From NCBI GenBank assembly GCA_040791665.1, contig JBFNNX010000009.1, positions 310,001 to 374,000 on the forward strand: 64,000 bases of DNA, read 5' to 3'. Below are positions 42,568 through 50,966 of this stretch, in pieces (the stretch's first letter is position 1; each line of letters opens with the position of its first letter). The position numbers and the translations under genes were made by a program. Source of the DNA: Thiodiazotropha sp040791665 (GTDB lineage: Bacteria; Pseudomonadota; Gammaproteobacteria; Chromatiales; Chromatiaceae). Under the pieces are notes generated by a model. It did not search any database and was not told the origin of the DNA. It saw only the letters and a program-made list of their open reading frames with translations.

Positions 42568-44379
42568 CTACTCCCGCGAGGCGCGTTTACGCTCATGTTC
42601 CTTGAGATGTTTCTTGCGCAACCTGATGGCGCCCGGTGTGACTTCCACGAGTTCGTCATCCTCAATGAACTCCAACGCCTGCTCGAGGCTGTATTGCAGC
42701 GGGGGCGTCAGAATTATCGAATCATCCTTGCCGGCGGCCCGAATGTTGGTCAATTGCTTGCCTTTCAGAGGATTCACCACCAGATCGTTTTCCCGGGAGT
42801 GGATACCCACAATCTGCCCCTCATAGACATCATCCCCCGGTGAAGCGAAGAGTCTGCCCCGCTCCTGCAGGTTAAACAGGGCATATCCAAGCACCTTACC
42901 CTGACCATTGGCGATTAAAACGCCATTTTTCCTCGGGGCTATGCCCCCCTGCTGGGTGGGACCGTAGTGATCGAACACATGGTAGATCAGCCCCGTGCCT
43001 GAAGTGGTGGTCATAAACTCGGTCTGAAAACCGATCAGTCCCCGGGAGGGTATGATGTAGTCGAGCCGGACTCTCCCTTTTCCATCCGGCACCATATCCT
43101 TTAGCTCACCCTTGCGAGCGCCGAGCGCCTCCATGATGCTCCCCTGATCTTTCTCCTCCACATCCACGGTCAGCTGCTCGTAGGGCTCGCAAACCTCACC
43201 ATCGACTTCGCGAAAGATCACCTCCGGCCGGGATACGGCCAGTTCATAGCCTTCCCGACGCATGTTTTCGATCAACACCGAAAGATGCAGTTCACCCCGT
43301 CCGGAAACCTTGAACTTTTCCGGGTCTGTCCCCTCCTCGACCCGTAGCGCCACATTGTGGATCAACTCACGCTCGAGGCGCTCTTTAAGTTGTCTGGAGG
43401 TGAGATATTTGCCTTCGAGTCCGGCGAAGGGCGAAGTATTGACCTGAAAGGTCATCGAGACTGTGGGCTCATCCACGGTCAGCGGAGACATCGCCTCGAC
43501 ATGATCCTGATCACAAAGCGTGTCGGAGACATTGGGCGCCTCCAGTCCGCTGATGGCAATAATATCTCCGGCACTGGCCTGATCGACCTCGAAGCGCTCC
43601 AGACCAAGGTAACCGTAGACAATTCCGATCTTGCCACGGTGTTGTTCTCCGTCATATTTCACCACGGTTATCTGTTGGTTCGGCTTCACCGTACCGCGTG
43701 TCACCCGCCCCACCGCGATCGCCCCGACATAGCTGTTGTAATCCAGATTGGAAATCTGCATCAGGAAAGGACCGTCCAGGTCGACTTCAGGCGCCGGGCA
43801 GTGATCGACAATCGTTTCGAACAGCGGCCGCATATCGCCCTGATCCACATCACTCTCCAACCCTGCGTAACCATTGACGGCAGAGGCGTAGATGATGGGA
43901 AAATCGAGCTGTTCATCGGTTGCGCCGAGACGGTCGAATAACTCAAACACCTGGTCGATGACCCAGTCGGGTCTCGCCCCCGGCTTATCGATCTTGTTCA
44001 CCACCACAATGGGTCTCAGGCCATGCTTGAACGCCTTCTGGGTGACAAACCTGGTCTGCGGCATGGGACCTTCCTGGGCATCCACCAACAACAACACGGA
44101 ATCGACCATCGACAGCACACGTTCCACCTCACCACCAAAATCGGCATGTCCGGGTGTATCGACGATATTGATACGGTAATCATTCCAGCGGATGGCCGTG
44201 TTCTTTGACAGTATGGTGATACCCCGTTCCCGCTCCTGATCGTTGGAGTCCATGACACGTTCCACATTGCCAAAACGCTCACCCAGGGTTCCGGACTGCT
44301 TCAACAGTTCATCCACCAGCGTGGTCTTGCCATGATCGACATGCGCGATAATGGCGATATTTCTTAGGTTTTCGATCAC
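42568..44379 (-). CDS. typA: Ribosome-associated GTPase TypA/BipA
   Basis: Translational GTPase needed for ribosome assembly and stress growth. The 603-residue product has G1 'AHVDHGKTTLVDELL', G2/G3 'RERGITILSKNTAI' and 'DTPGHADFG', G4 'NKIDKPGA', then EF-G-like domains and the BipA-specific C-terminal domain. GTG 44379 gives the family start 'IENLRNIAIIAHVDHGK'; the longer frame upstream is AT-rich non-coding sequence. Confidence 0.96.
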   Translation of the reverse strand: MIENLRNIAIIAHVDHGKTTLVDELLKQSGTLGERFGNVERVMDSNDQERERGITILSKNTAIRWNDYRINIVDTPGHADFGGEVERVLSMVDSVLLLVDAQEGPMPQTRFVTQKAFKHGLRPIVVVNKIDKPGARPDWVIDQVFELFDRLGATDEQLDFPIIYASAVNGYAGLESDVDQGDMRPLFETIVDHCPAPEVDLDGPFLMQISNLDYNSYVGAIAVGRVTRGTVKPNQQITVVKYDGEQHRGKIGIVYGYLGLERFEVDQASAGDIIAISGLEAPNVSDTLCDQDHVEAMSPLTVDEPTVSMTFQVNTSPFAGLEGKYLTSRQLKERLERELIHNVALRVEEGTDPEKFKVSGRGELHLSVLIENMRREGYELAVSRPEVIFREVDGEVCEPYEQLTVDVEEKDQGSIMEALGARKGELKDMVPDGKGRVRLDYIIPSRGLIGFQTEFMTTTSGTGLIYHVFDHYGPTQQGGIAPRKNGVLIANGQGKVLGYALFNLQERGRLFASPGDDVYEGQIVGIHSRENDLVVNPLKGKQLTNIRAAGKDDSIILTPPLQYSLEQALEFIEDDELVEVTPGAIRLRKKHLKEHERKRASRE

Positions 44380-44535
44380 TGAAACAGCCCGTCCGGAATA
44401 AAAAAGATGGCGGATTATACCCTTATCATGAAAAATGTCTTTTTTTATTTTAAATATAAGGTAATTCAATGAATTACAGCGCATTCTGAAGAGCAATAGT
44501 TATCTTCTATCAACAACCCCCTTTCATTTCGAAAC

Positions 44536-44685
44536 TTTCAGGATTACCCACAAGCGCTGTGGATAACATTGTTGATAAATCCTGAAAACTATCTTCAAAG
44601 CCCGATAAAACGTAGGAATTCATTAAATCGTAAAAAAAATGAACAATTTATTTTTCTTCTTTATATACAAAAAGTTATATCCACA
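44536..44685. promoter_or_regulatory. DnaA-box cluster in AT-rich DNA
   Basis: TTACCCACA (44544-44552) and TGTGGATAA (44558-44566, a perfect DnaA box on the minus strand) face each other across 5 bp. They are enclosed by a 10-bp inverted repeat TTTCAGGATT/AATCCTGAAA (44536-44545 and 44578-44587). A near-consensus ATATCCACA is at 44677-44685. The region is strongly AT-rich. It might be a DnaA titration or regulatory site; the usual oriC neighbours (dnaA, mnmG) are absent. Confidence 0.45.
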
Positions 44686-44875
44686 TAAGAGGCCCATGCC
44701 CGGCCCTGACGCAGGAAAATGTCTGAGTCAATCCCTCAAGCTTTCCCAATGTGCACAGTTTGTCATGAGTGATGGCTGCAAGCGCCTGTCTGTGGGTAAT
44801 GTCGAAGCCTGCCGAATAAAAAGCAGTCACAACTCCCACCATCCCTGCGCAGAGGTAAGCTGCGATTTCCTCCAT
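44675..44875 (-). CDS. Candidate small protein, 66 aa
   Basis: ATG 44875 has AAGGA at 9-nt spacing. The product begins with a short hydrophobic segment ('IAAYLCAGMVGVVTAFYSAG') that could be a membrane helix, followed by a soluble part with His and Cys. No family is recognised. The rest of the roughly 600-bp gap between typA and moxR has no better ORF. Confidence 0.35.
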   Translation of the reverse strand: MEEIAAYLCAGMVGVVTAFYSAGFDITHRQALAAITHDKLCTLGKLEGLTQTFSCVRAGHGPLMWI

Positions 44876-45133
44876 GACATCCTGTTCCTTTTGCCCCGAC
44901 TGTCTTTCGCGGACACGACCATTAGAAAAACACCTGAAATCCAGAGACCTAGTTAAACAGTTACTAATAATCAAATAGATTGGACTTCTTCTAAAGCTTG
45001 CACTCTGAGACGAATATGGACAGGATAGACCGAGACGCAACCTGGGCAAACATAAAGCCGGGGTTGGCAAAAACAGGCCAATACCTACGAGTTGCGCGAC
45101 TTACAACAAGCAGAAAATGAAGTAGAACCACCC

Positions 45134-46090
45134 ATGAATTCATCCGACCTTGCTCCGCTTCGTGAACATTTGGCTTCACGTGTCATCGGCCAGACCAGTT
45201 TTATCGAAAGCATGCTGATCTGCCTGCTCAGTGACGGCCACCTACTTATCGAGGGTTTGCCCGGCCTAGCTAAAACCACCGCCGTGAAGGCCCTGGCAGA
45301 GGCCATTGAAGGCGATTTTCACCGTGTCCAGTTTACCCCCGACCTTTTGCCATCCGACCTCATCGGTACCGATATCTATCGCCACGAAAAGGGCGAGTTC
45401 GAATTCCGCCAGGGGCCGCTTTTCCACAATATCCTGCTTGCGGACGAGGTCAATCGAGCACCTGCCAAGGTACAGTCGGCGTTACTGGAGGCGATGGGAG
45501 AACAACAGATCACAGTCGGGCAAACAACCTACCCCCTGCCTGCATTCTTCATGGTCCTGGCGACACAGAATCCGGTTGAGCAGGAAGGCACCTATCACCT
45601 GCCGGAAGCCCAACTCGACCGTTTCCTGATGCAGGCCAATGTGGGTTACCCGAATCGAGCAGAGGAGCTTGAAATTCTCGATTTGGACAGTGCCCAGCAA
45701 AAACAGAAACCGACGCCGCCAGACAAACCATTGACGCAAAAGAAGCTGACATCGATTCGCCAACAGGTGGCCGAACTCTACCTCGATCCGAAGCTCAACA
45801 GCTATATCGTCGACCTGGTCCAGGCAAGCCGGGATCCCAAGGCCTATGATAAGGACCTGGCCCGCTGGTGTCGCTTCGGCGCTTCGCCCCGCGCCAGTAT
45901 CGCATTGGCGAGATGCGCACGCGCCAAGGCCTGGCTGGACGACGAAGAATTCGTCGCTCCCCACCACATTCAAGCCGTTGCCCCGGCCATTCTTCGACAC
46001 CGCATCCTGCTGACCTTCGAAGCGGAGGCCGAAGGCATCACTACTGACGATTTTCTCTCCCGCCTGTTGGATATGGTTGCCATTCCCTAA
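45134..46090 (+). CDS. MoxR-family AAA+ ATPase
   Basis: 318 residues: Walker A 'EGLPGLAKTTAVKAL', Walker B 'NILLADEVNRAPAKVQSALL', sensor 'FFMVLATQNPVEQEGTYHLP'. MoxR proteins act as chaperones for VWA-domain partners, four genes of which follow. It is first gene of the moxR-DUF58-DUF4381-bat operon. ATG 45134 was preferred to an upstream TTG at 45092. Confidence 0.92.
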   Translation: MNSSDLAPLREHLASRVIGQTSFIESMLICLLSDGHLLIEGLPGLAKTTAVKALAEAIEGDFHRVQFTPDLLPSDLIGTDIYRHEKGEFEFRQGPLFHNILLADEVNRAPAKVQSALLEAMGEQQITVGQTTYPLPAFFMVLATQNPVEQEGTYHLPEAQLDRFLMQANVGYPNRAEELEILDLDSAQQKQKPTPPDKPLTQKKLTSIRQQVAELYLDPKLNSYIVDLVQASRDPKAYDKDLARWCRFGASPRASIALARCARAKAWLDDEEFVAPHHIQAVAPAILRHRILLTFEAEAEGITTDDFLSRLLDMVAIP

Positions 46091-46111
46091 CCTGCAGGGC
46101 GCCGTATCGCT

Positions 46112-47023
46112 ATGAGCCTCTATCCCCATATCGATGATCTGCTGGAACTACGCCATCAGGCCCATACCCTGGGACTGGCCTCGCACCATCTGGTGAATAC
46201 CAGCTTCAGCGGTCTCTATGCTTCCGTGTTCCGTGGCACCGGTCTCGATTTCGAAGAGGTGAGGGAGTACCGTGAGGGCGATGATATACGCAACATGGAA
46301 TGGAATGTCACCGCACGCACCAACGTACCCCATTTAAAGATCTTTCGCGAAGAGCGGGAGCGTAGCGTAGTCCTATGCATCGACAGAGGCCCACACATGA
46401 GCTTCGGCACGCGGGGTACTTTTAAATCGATACAGGCCGCCAAAGCGGCCGCCCTGCTCGGCTGGGCCGCATCCAAGCTGCATGACAGGGTCGGGGGCAT
46501 GTTGTTTGGCGATATTCGCCTGGGGATGCAATATTTCCGCCCCACCAAGGATCGCCGGGCATTATGGCGCCTGCTGCACGCCCTCACAAAAGAGGGCACC
46601 ACGCAGCAACCGCATATCGATTGCCTCTCTGAAGCCTTGCAACGGGCCGACAGGGGTACGGCAACCGGTTCCCTGATCTTTGTCATCGCCGACATGAACC
46701 GTGAGATCCAGGACCTGAAACAGACCTTGGGGCGACTCTGCCAACACCATACCCTGGTGCTGGTACCGGTTGATGATCCGGCAGACAAGGAACTACCCGA
46801 CATGGGTCAGGTCACTTTTGTCGGACCAGATGGCAACGCACTGGAGATCGACACCCGCGATCGCCAGGCCAGAGAGCGTTATACCCAAACCTGGCTTGCG
46901 CGCCGACAGACACTGACACATTTGACCAGCGCCCTTGGCATACCTTTGATGCCGATTGCCACCAACGAAGAGATCCACCTGGCCCTATCCCATGGTTTGG
47001 CCAAGCATTTCGGCAGGCGTTGA
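46112..47023 (+). CDS. DUF58-domain protein
   Basis: A 303-residue soluble protein with the DUF58 signature 'GTGLDFEEVREYREGDDIRN', continuing 'MEWNVTARTN', followed by a degenerate VWA fold ('VVLCIDRGPHMSF', 'GSLIFVIADMN'). A typical partner of MoxR ATPases. It is 21 bp after moxR and abuts the next gene. Confidence 0.92.
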   Translation: MSLYPHIDDLLELRHQAHTLGLASHHLVNTSFSGLYASVFRGTGLDFEEVREYREGDDIRNMEWNVTARTNVPHLKIFREERERSVVLCIDRGPHMSFGTRGTFKSIQAAKAAALLGWAASKLHDRVGGMLFGDIRLGMQYFRPTKDRRALWRLLHALTKEGTTQQPHIDCLSEALQRADRGTATGSLIFVIADMNREIQDLKQTLGRLCQHHTLVLVPVDDPADKELPDMGQVTFVGPDGNALEIDTRDRQARERYTQTWLARRQTLTHLTSALGIPLMPIATNEEIHLALSHGLAKHFGRR

Positions 47024-47503
47024 ATGGACCCGCTGCGTGATATTCGAGGTATAGATTCAGCCCCCTGGTGGCCACCCGCCCCCGGATGGTGGTTGCTGCT
47101 GGCGCTGTTTCTATTGACGGCACTGTTGATTTGGTTATTCATCAGATGGCGCCGGCTCTATCCGTTAGGGCGATGGCAACAGGACGCACGGCGCCACCTT
47201 CTAGCCCTACGGCGGCGCATGAAACGCGAACCGGCCAAACAGGTGGCGAGCGAACTCTCCGAACTGCTGAGGCGTATCGCCATAGCACGTTGCGGTCGCG
47301 AGGAGACCGCCGCCCTTACCGATGAGGCCTGGCTCGACTGGTTGCAAAGCAATGACTCAAGCGGTTTCCTGTGGCGTGAAAAAGGCCGGATCCTGCTGAT
47401 ACTGCCCTATGCCCCGCCCGATCGCAGTGCCGACAAGGCTGATCTGGCGCAATTGATCGATGCCGCCATCCATTGGGTCAGCGAGGAAGCCTGTCATGTT
47501 TGA
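47024..47503 (+). CDS. DUF4381 membrane protein
   Basis: A 159-residue protein with one N-terminal transmembrane helix ('WWLLLALFLLTALLIWLFI') preceded by Pro/Trp-rich 'SAPWWPPAPGWW', and a cytoplasmic helical domain with 'ELLRRIAIARCGREETAALT'. It is a usual member of Bat operons between DUF58 and BatA. It starts directly at the DUF58 stop and overlaps batA by 8 bp. Confidence 0.9.
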   Translation: MDPLRDIRGIDSAPWWPPAPGWWLLLALFLLTALLIWLFIRWRRLYPLGRWQQDARRHLLALRRRMKREPAKQVASELSELLRRIAIARCGREETAALTDEAWLDWLQSNDSSGFLWREKGRILLILPYAPPDRSADKADLAQLIDAAIHWVSEEACHV

Positions 47504-48536
47504 GTTTCATTGGCCCTGGATGGCGCTGTTACTGCCGCTCCCGCTATTGATCCGACTCTTCTGGCCGCGCCCGTCGAATAGACAGCATGAATCGGTTGAA
47601 GGGATGCGGACCACCCTTCTCCATCCAAGCCTGAGCCACCTGCAGGACGCCTTTCGCACACGCCAACCGCGCCAGCCCCTGAGCGCCCGCCTCCACAGCT
47701 GGCTGCTCCATCTCTTATGGCTGACCCTGGTATTGGCATTGATGCGTCCCCAATGGCTTGAACCCTATACCGAAAACCGCACCGCGGGATATGACCTGAT
47801 GCTGGCTGTGGATGCTTCCCACTCCATGAATGCCCTCGATTTCACCCTGAATGATGAACAGGTCAGTCGCATGCAGGTGGTGAAGGGCGTGGTCGCCAAA
47901 TTCATCGAGGGGCGGCAGGGGGACCGCATCGGTCTGGTGGTGTTTGGCAGCAAGGCCTACGTCCTCTCCCCGCTCACCTATGACCGCAAGGCGGTCAACG
48001 CGCTTCTGAGTGAGGTAATTCCCCGTATCGCGGGTGACGGGACCGCCATAGGCGATGCCCTGGGCCTGGGAGTAAAGAAACTCAGAGAACGACCGCAGGG
48101 CTCAAGGGTCTTGTTGCTGATTGCCGACGGCGAGAATACCGCAGGTACCATACCGCCTCTGAAAGCCGCCCAACTGGCGGCAGAGGAAGGTATTCGAATC
48201 TACAGCATAGGTGTCGGCAGCGATAAGAAGCGTGTACCGATCATGGAGAATGGCCGTATCATTACCCGCTCCGACCTGGGATTCAATGAAGAGGTGATGC
48301 GTGAGATAGCGGAGGCCGCAGACGGCGCCTATTTCCGTGCAACCGATACGGCGGCCTTGGAAAAGATCTATCAGCACATCGATGAGCTGGAAAAAACCGA
48401 GGCCGAATCTCGCACGGTATTCATTCCCCAACCACTCTACTATTGGCCACTCGGTATCGCGCTGATGCTGCTGTTGCTTCTGGGTATCTATCCCGAGGGC
48501 AGGCAGAGACGGCTGAGAGGGGGCGGGTATGCCTGA
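47496..48536 (+). CDS. batA: BatA-type VWA membrane protein
   Basis: 346 residues. Two N-terminal membrane helices, a von Willebrand A domain with MIDAS 'LAVDASHSMNALD' and 'GDGTAIGDALGLGV', and a C-terminal helix 'YWPLGIALMLLLLLGI'. It probably presents its VWA domain to the periplasm. ATG 47496 overlaps the DUF4381 stop; overlap with batB is 8 bp. Confidence 0.9.
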   Translation: MFEFHWPWMALLLPLPLLIRLFWPRPSNRQHESVEGMRTTLLHPSLSHLQDAFRTRQPRQPLSARLHSWLLHLLWLTLVLALMRPQWLEPYTENRTAGYDLMLAVDASHSMNALDFTLNDEQVSRMQVVKGVVAKFIEGRQGDRIGLVVFGSKAYVLSPLTYDRKAVNALLSEVIPRIAGDGTAIGDALGLGVKKLRERPQGSRVLLLIADGENTAGTIPPLKAAQLAAEEGIRIYSIGVGSDKKRVPIMENGRIITRSDLGFNEEVMREIAEAADGAYFRATDTAALEKIYQHIDELEKTEAESRTVFIPQPLYYWPLGIALMLLLLLGIYPEGRQRRLRGGGYA

Positions 48537-49557
48537 ATCGCTGTTTCACTTTGCCCGCCCGGAGTGGTTGTTCGCCCTGCTTGGCATGTTACCGGTACTT
48601 GGCTGGTTGATCTACAGTGTGGTACGGCCCGCAAAAGGCCCTATTCACCGCTATGCCGATGAACACCTGCTGCCGCACCTGACGGGCGTGCGGGAGCTGA
48701 ATGTGGATGAACGCTGGAGTCGGTTCACACGCTGGGGTCTGTTATGGATTCTGCTGGTATTGGCATTGGCCGGTCCGCGTTGGGACTACACCGATATCGA
48801 GGCCTTCTCGCCAGCCAGTGATCTGGTCATTTTGATGGACATCTCCCGTTCGATGAACGTGGCCGATGTACCTCCATCCCGCCTGGCTCGTGCGCGTCAG
48901 GAGGTGCAGGACTTGGTATTGCTGAATCAGGAACTGCGTATCGGTATGATCGCCTTCGCCTCCGTGCCCCATGTGGTCGCTCCGATTACCGAGGATACTC
49001 AAAGCATCCTCAACGCCCTGCCTGCGGTCTCCTCCGATCTGGCCAACCTCCAGGGCAGCCGCCTGATCGCGGCCCTGGAACGCGCCCGACAACTGCTCGG
49101 CGGCGAGAGCAGCGAGAACGCCCGCAGTATCCTGCTGATCAGCGATGGCGATTTTGACGAACCGGGATTAGTGGATCGAATCGAGGCGCTTGCAAAACAG
49201 GGCATCGTCTTACACTCCATGGGCATCGGCACAACGGGGGGCGGCCCCGTGCCGGCCCGCGCCGGCCAGAGTGAGTTGATGAGAGAGCGAGGCGGCAAGG
49301 TCATTGAATCCCGACTCAACGAATCCCTGTTGCAACAACTCACTCAGGCGGGCGGCGGATATTATCAACGTGCGGACTTCCGGGACCTGGACAGCCGCAA
49401 CATCCTGAAAATCGCCAGCGGCGAGGTTGGCAAACCGGCTCCCACTCAGGAGAAGACCCGGGTCTGGAACGAGCGCTTCTACTGGCTGCTTTTTCCCGTA
49501 CTGTTATTCCTGCTGACCCGATTCAGAGTCAGCCAATCGGAGGAGAGACAAGCATGA
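48529..49557 (+). CDS. batB: BatB-type VWA membrane protein
   Basis: 342 residues with N-terminal helices, VWA MIDAS 'VILMDISRSMNVADVP', 'LLISDGDFDEPGL' and a C-terminal helix 'FYWLLFPVLLFLL'. It is a paralogue of the preceding BatA. The pair plus the TPR and BatD genes form the Bat complex, linked to oxidative or envelope stress tolerance in other bacteria. Confidence 0.9.
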   Translation: MPESLFHFARPEWLFALLGMLPVLGWLIYSVVRPAKGPIHRYADEHLLPHLTGVRELNVDERWSRFTRWGLLWILLVLALAGPRWDYTDIEAFSPASDLVILMDISRSMNVADVPPSRLARARQEVQDLVLLNQELRIGMIAFASVPHVVAPITEDTQSILNALPAVSSDLANLQGSRLIAALERARQLLGGESSENARSILLISDGDFDEPGLVDRIEALAKQGIVLHSMGIGTTGGGPVPARAGQSELMRERGGKVIESRLNESLLQQLTQAGGGYYQRADFRDLDSRNILKIASGEVGKPAPTQEKTRVWNERFYWLLFPVLLFLLTRFRVSQSEERQA

Positions 49558-50966
49558 AAGGCTTCTATCTCTCCGTTATGTTAATCCTTTCTCCCACCCT
49601 GGCAGGAGCCAACTGGTTCCTGAATCAGGAGCAACAGGCAGCCGAGGATTACAACCAAGGGCACTATGAGGAGGCGGCAAAGGGATTCGAGGACCCCTAT
49701 CGCCGAGGGGTCGCACACTACCGTACAGGCGACTACCAGGCTGCCAGCGAGGATTTCAGCCGGGTAGAGAGGGAAGATGTCAAACTGGATGCCCGTTACA
49801 ACCTGGGTAACAGCCGATACAGACTGGAGGACTTCCAAGGCGCCATCGAAGCCTACGAGGAGGTGCTGGAAAGCGATCCGGATCATACCGATGCACGCCA
49901 TAATCTTGCCCTGGCGAGAGAAAAACTGGCACAGCAACCAATAGAGGATGATGAGGAAAAAGAGGAGGAACAGGAATCCGAGACGGAGGAAAAAGAGTCT
50001 GAGTCGAGTGAGGAGCAACAGGAGCAGCAGCAATCCGGCGAGCAACAACAGGAGCAGGAACAGCAGTCCGGCGAGCAGCAACAGGAGCAGGAGCAACAGT
50101 CCGGCGAGCAGCAACAGGAGCAGGAGCAACAGTCCGGCGAGCAGCAACAGGAGCAGGAACAACAGTCCGGCGAGCAGCAACAGGAGCAAGAGCAATCCGG
50201 CGAACAGCAACAGGAGCAGGAACAACAGTCCGGCGAGCAGCAACAGGAGCAAGAGCAATCCGGCGAACAGCAACAGGAGCAGCAGCAATCCGGCGAACAG
50301 CAGCAGGAGCAAGAGCAACAGTCCGGCGAACAGCATCAGGAACAGCAGCAATCCGGCGAGCAGGAACAAGCCTCGGAAGAAGGCAAGAAACAGCAGGATG
50401 AAACGCGTGAATCTGGCGAACGGAAGGAGAGTGAAGAGCAACAGGATGGCAGCGAAACATCGAAAGAGCTGCAAGAGATGACAGGGGAGCAGGAATGGCA
50501 GCAGGATAGAGCTGACGGTGAGGAATCAAGGGAAGAGGAACAGACAAAAACGGGCGAGGAAGAACCGCCGGATCAACAGCACAAGGGCGAACAAGTTGAT
50601 GAAAAGTCTGCTAATCTCGATGCAGAAGGCGATGAGGAGGAGAAACAGACGCCAGGATCACCACGCCGTGATGAACTGGCTCGGGATACCGGTGAACGCC
50701 ATGTCCGACCGGAAGACGAAGCCCGTTCTGAGGCAGTGGAACGGGTGGATCAGATCGATCAGCCCCAATCCCGGGAAAGTGAGGAAATAACCGATGGGAG
50801 CGGTAGTGATACGAGTCGTTTAAGCGGTGCAAACGCATTGATGGAGCAGTGGCTGGATCAAGTTGAGGGAGACCCGGCCCAACTCATGCAACAGCAATTC
50901 AGATTGGAAGAGTACAAATACCTTCGTAGCCGAGGCGGCCGCGATACGGAGACAAGGCCTTGGTGA
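49554..50966 (+). CDS. batC: BatC-type TPR protein with a Gln/Glu-rich repeat tract
   Basis: 470 residues. Signal peptide (1-20, 'LAGANWF'), TPR repeats (about 25-120, 'VKLDARYNLGNSRYRLEDFQ'), then a long disordered tract of 'SGEQQQEQEQQ' units (about residues 161-272), then more charged sequence. A conserved end 'LMEQWLDQVEGDPAQLMQQQF' follows, as in the family. The repeat tract is expanded compared with most BatC. It overlaps batB by 4 bp and batD by 4 bp. Confidence 0.88.
   Translation: MKGFYLSVMLILSPTLAGANWFLNQEQQAAEDYNQGHYEEAAKGFEDPYRRGVAHYRTGDYQAASEDFSRVEREDVKLDARYNLGNSRYRLEDFQGAIEAYEEVLESDPDHTDARHNLALAREKLAQQPIEDDEEKEEEQESETEEKESESSEEQQEQQQSGEQQQEQEQQSGEQQQEQEQQSGEQQQEQEQQSGEQQQEQEQQSGEQQQEQEQSGEQQQEQEQQSGEQQQEQEQSGEQQQEQQQSGEQQQEQEQQSGEQHQEQQQSGEQEQASEEGKKQQDETRESGERKESEEQQDGSETSKELQEMTGEQEWQQDRADGEESREEEQTKTGEEEPPDQQHKGEQVDEKSANLDAEGDEEEKQTPGSPRRDELARDTGERHVRPEDEARSEAVERVDQIDQPQSRESEEITDGSGSDTSRLSGANALMEQWLDQVEGDPAQLMQQQFRLEEYKYLRSRGGRDTETRPW
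50034..50370 (+). repeat. Eleven-copy 30/33-bp tandem repeat inside batC
   Basis: The unit starting TCCGGCGA recurs at 50034, 50067, 50100, 50133, 50166, 50196, 50229, 50259, 50289, 50322 and 50352. All periods are multiples of three (30 or 33 bp), so copy-number changes keep the frame. The units encode SGEQQQEQEQ(Q). Confidence 0.95.

Noticed and set aside
44536..44685. Chromosomal origin oriC
   Set aside because: Only one perfect DnaA box and two near-matches, and no dnaA, dnaN, gyrB or mnmG neighbours; kept as a DnaA-box cluster only.
44639..44956. 105-codon plus-strand ORF in the typA-moxR gap
   Set aside because: Starts in AT-rich low-complexity sequence with no ribosome site; the minus-strand 66-codon frame is better supported.
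50034..50370. CRISPR-like regular repeats
   Set aside because: Units are contiguous, coding, in multiples of three and without unique spacers.
49581..50474. Long leucine-rich minus-strand ORF resembling a membrane protein
   Set aside because: It is the antisense reading of the Gln/Glu repeat tract of batC, which necessarily gives Leu-rich frames.
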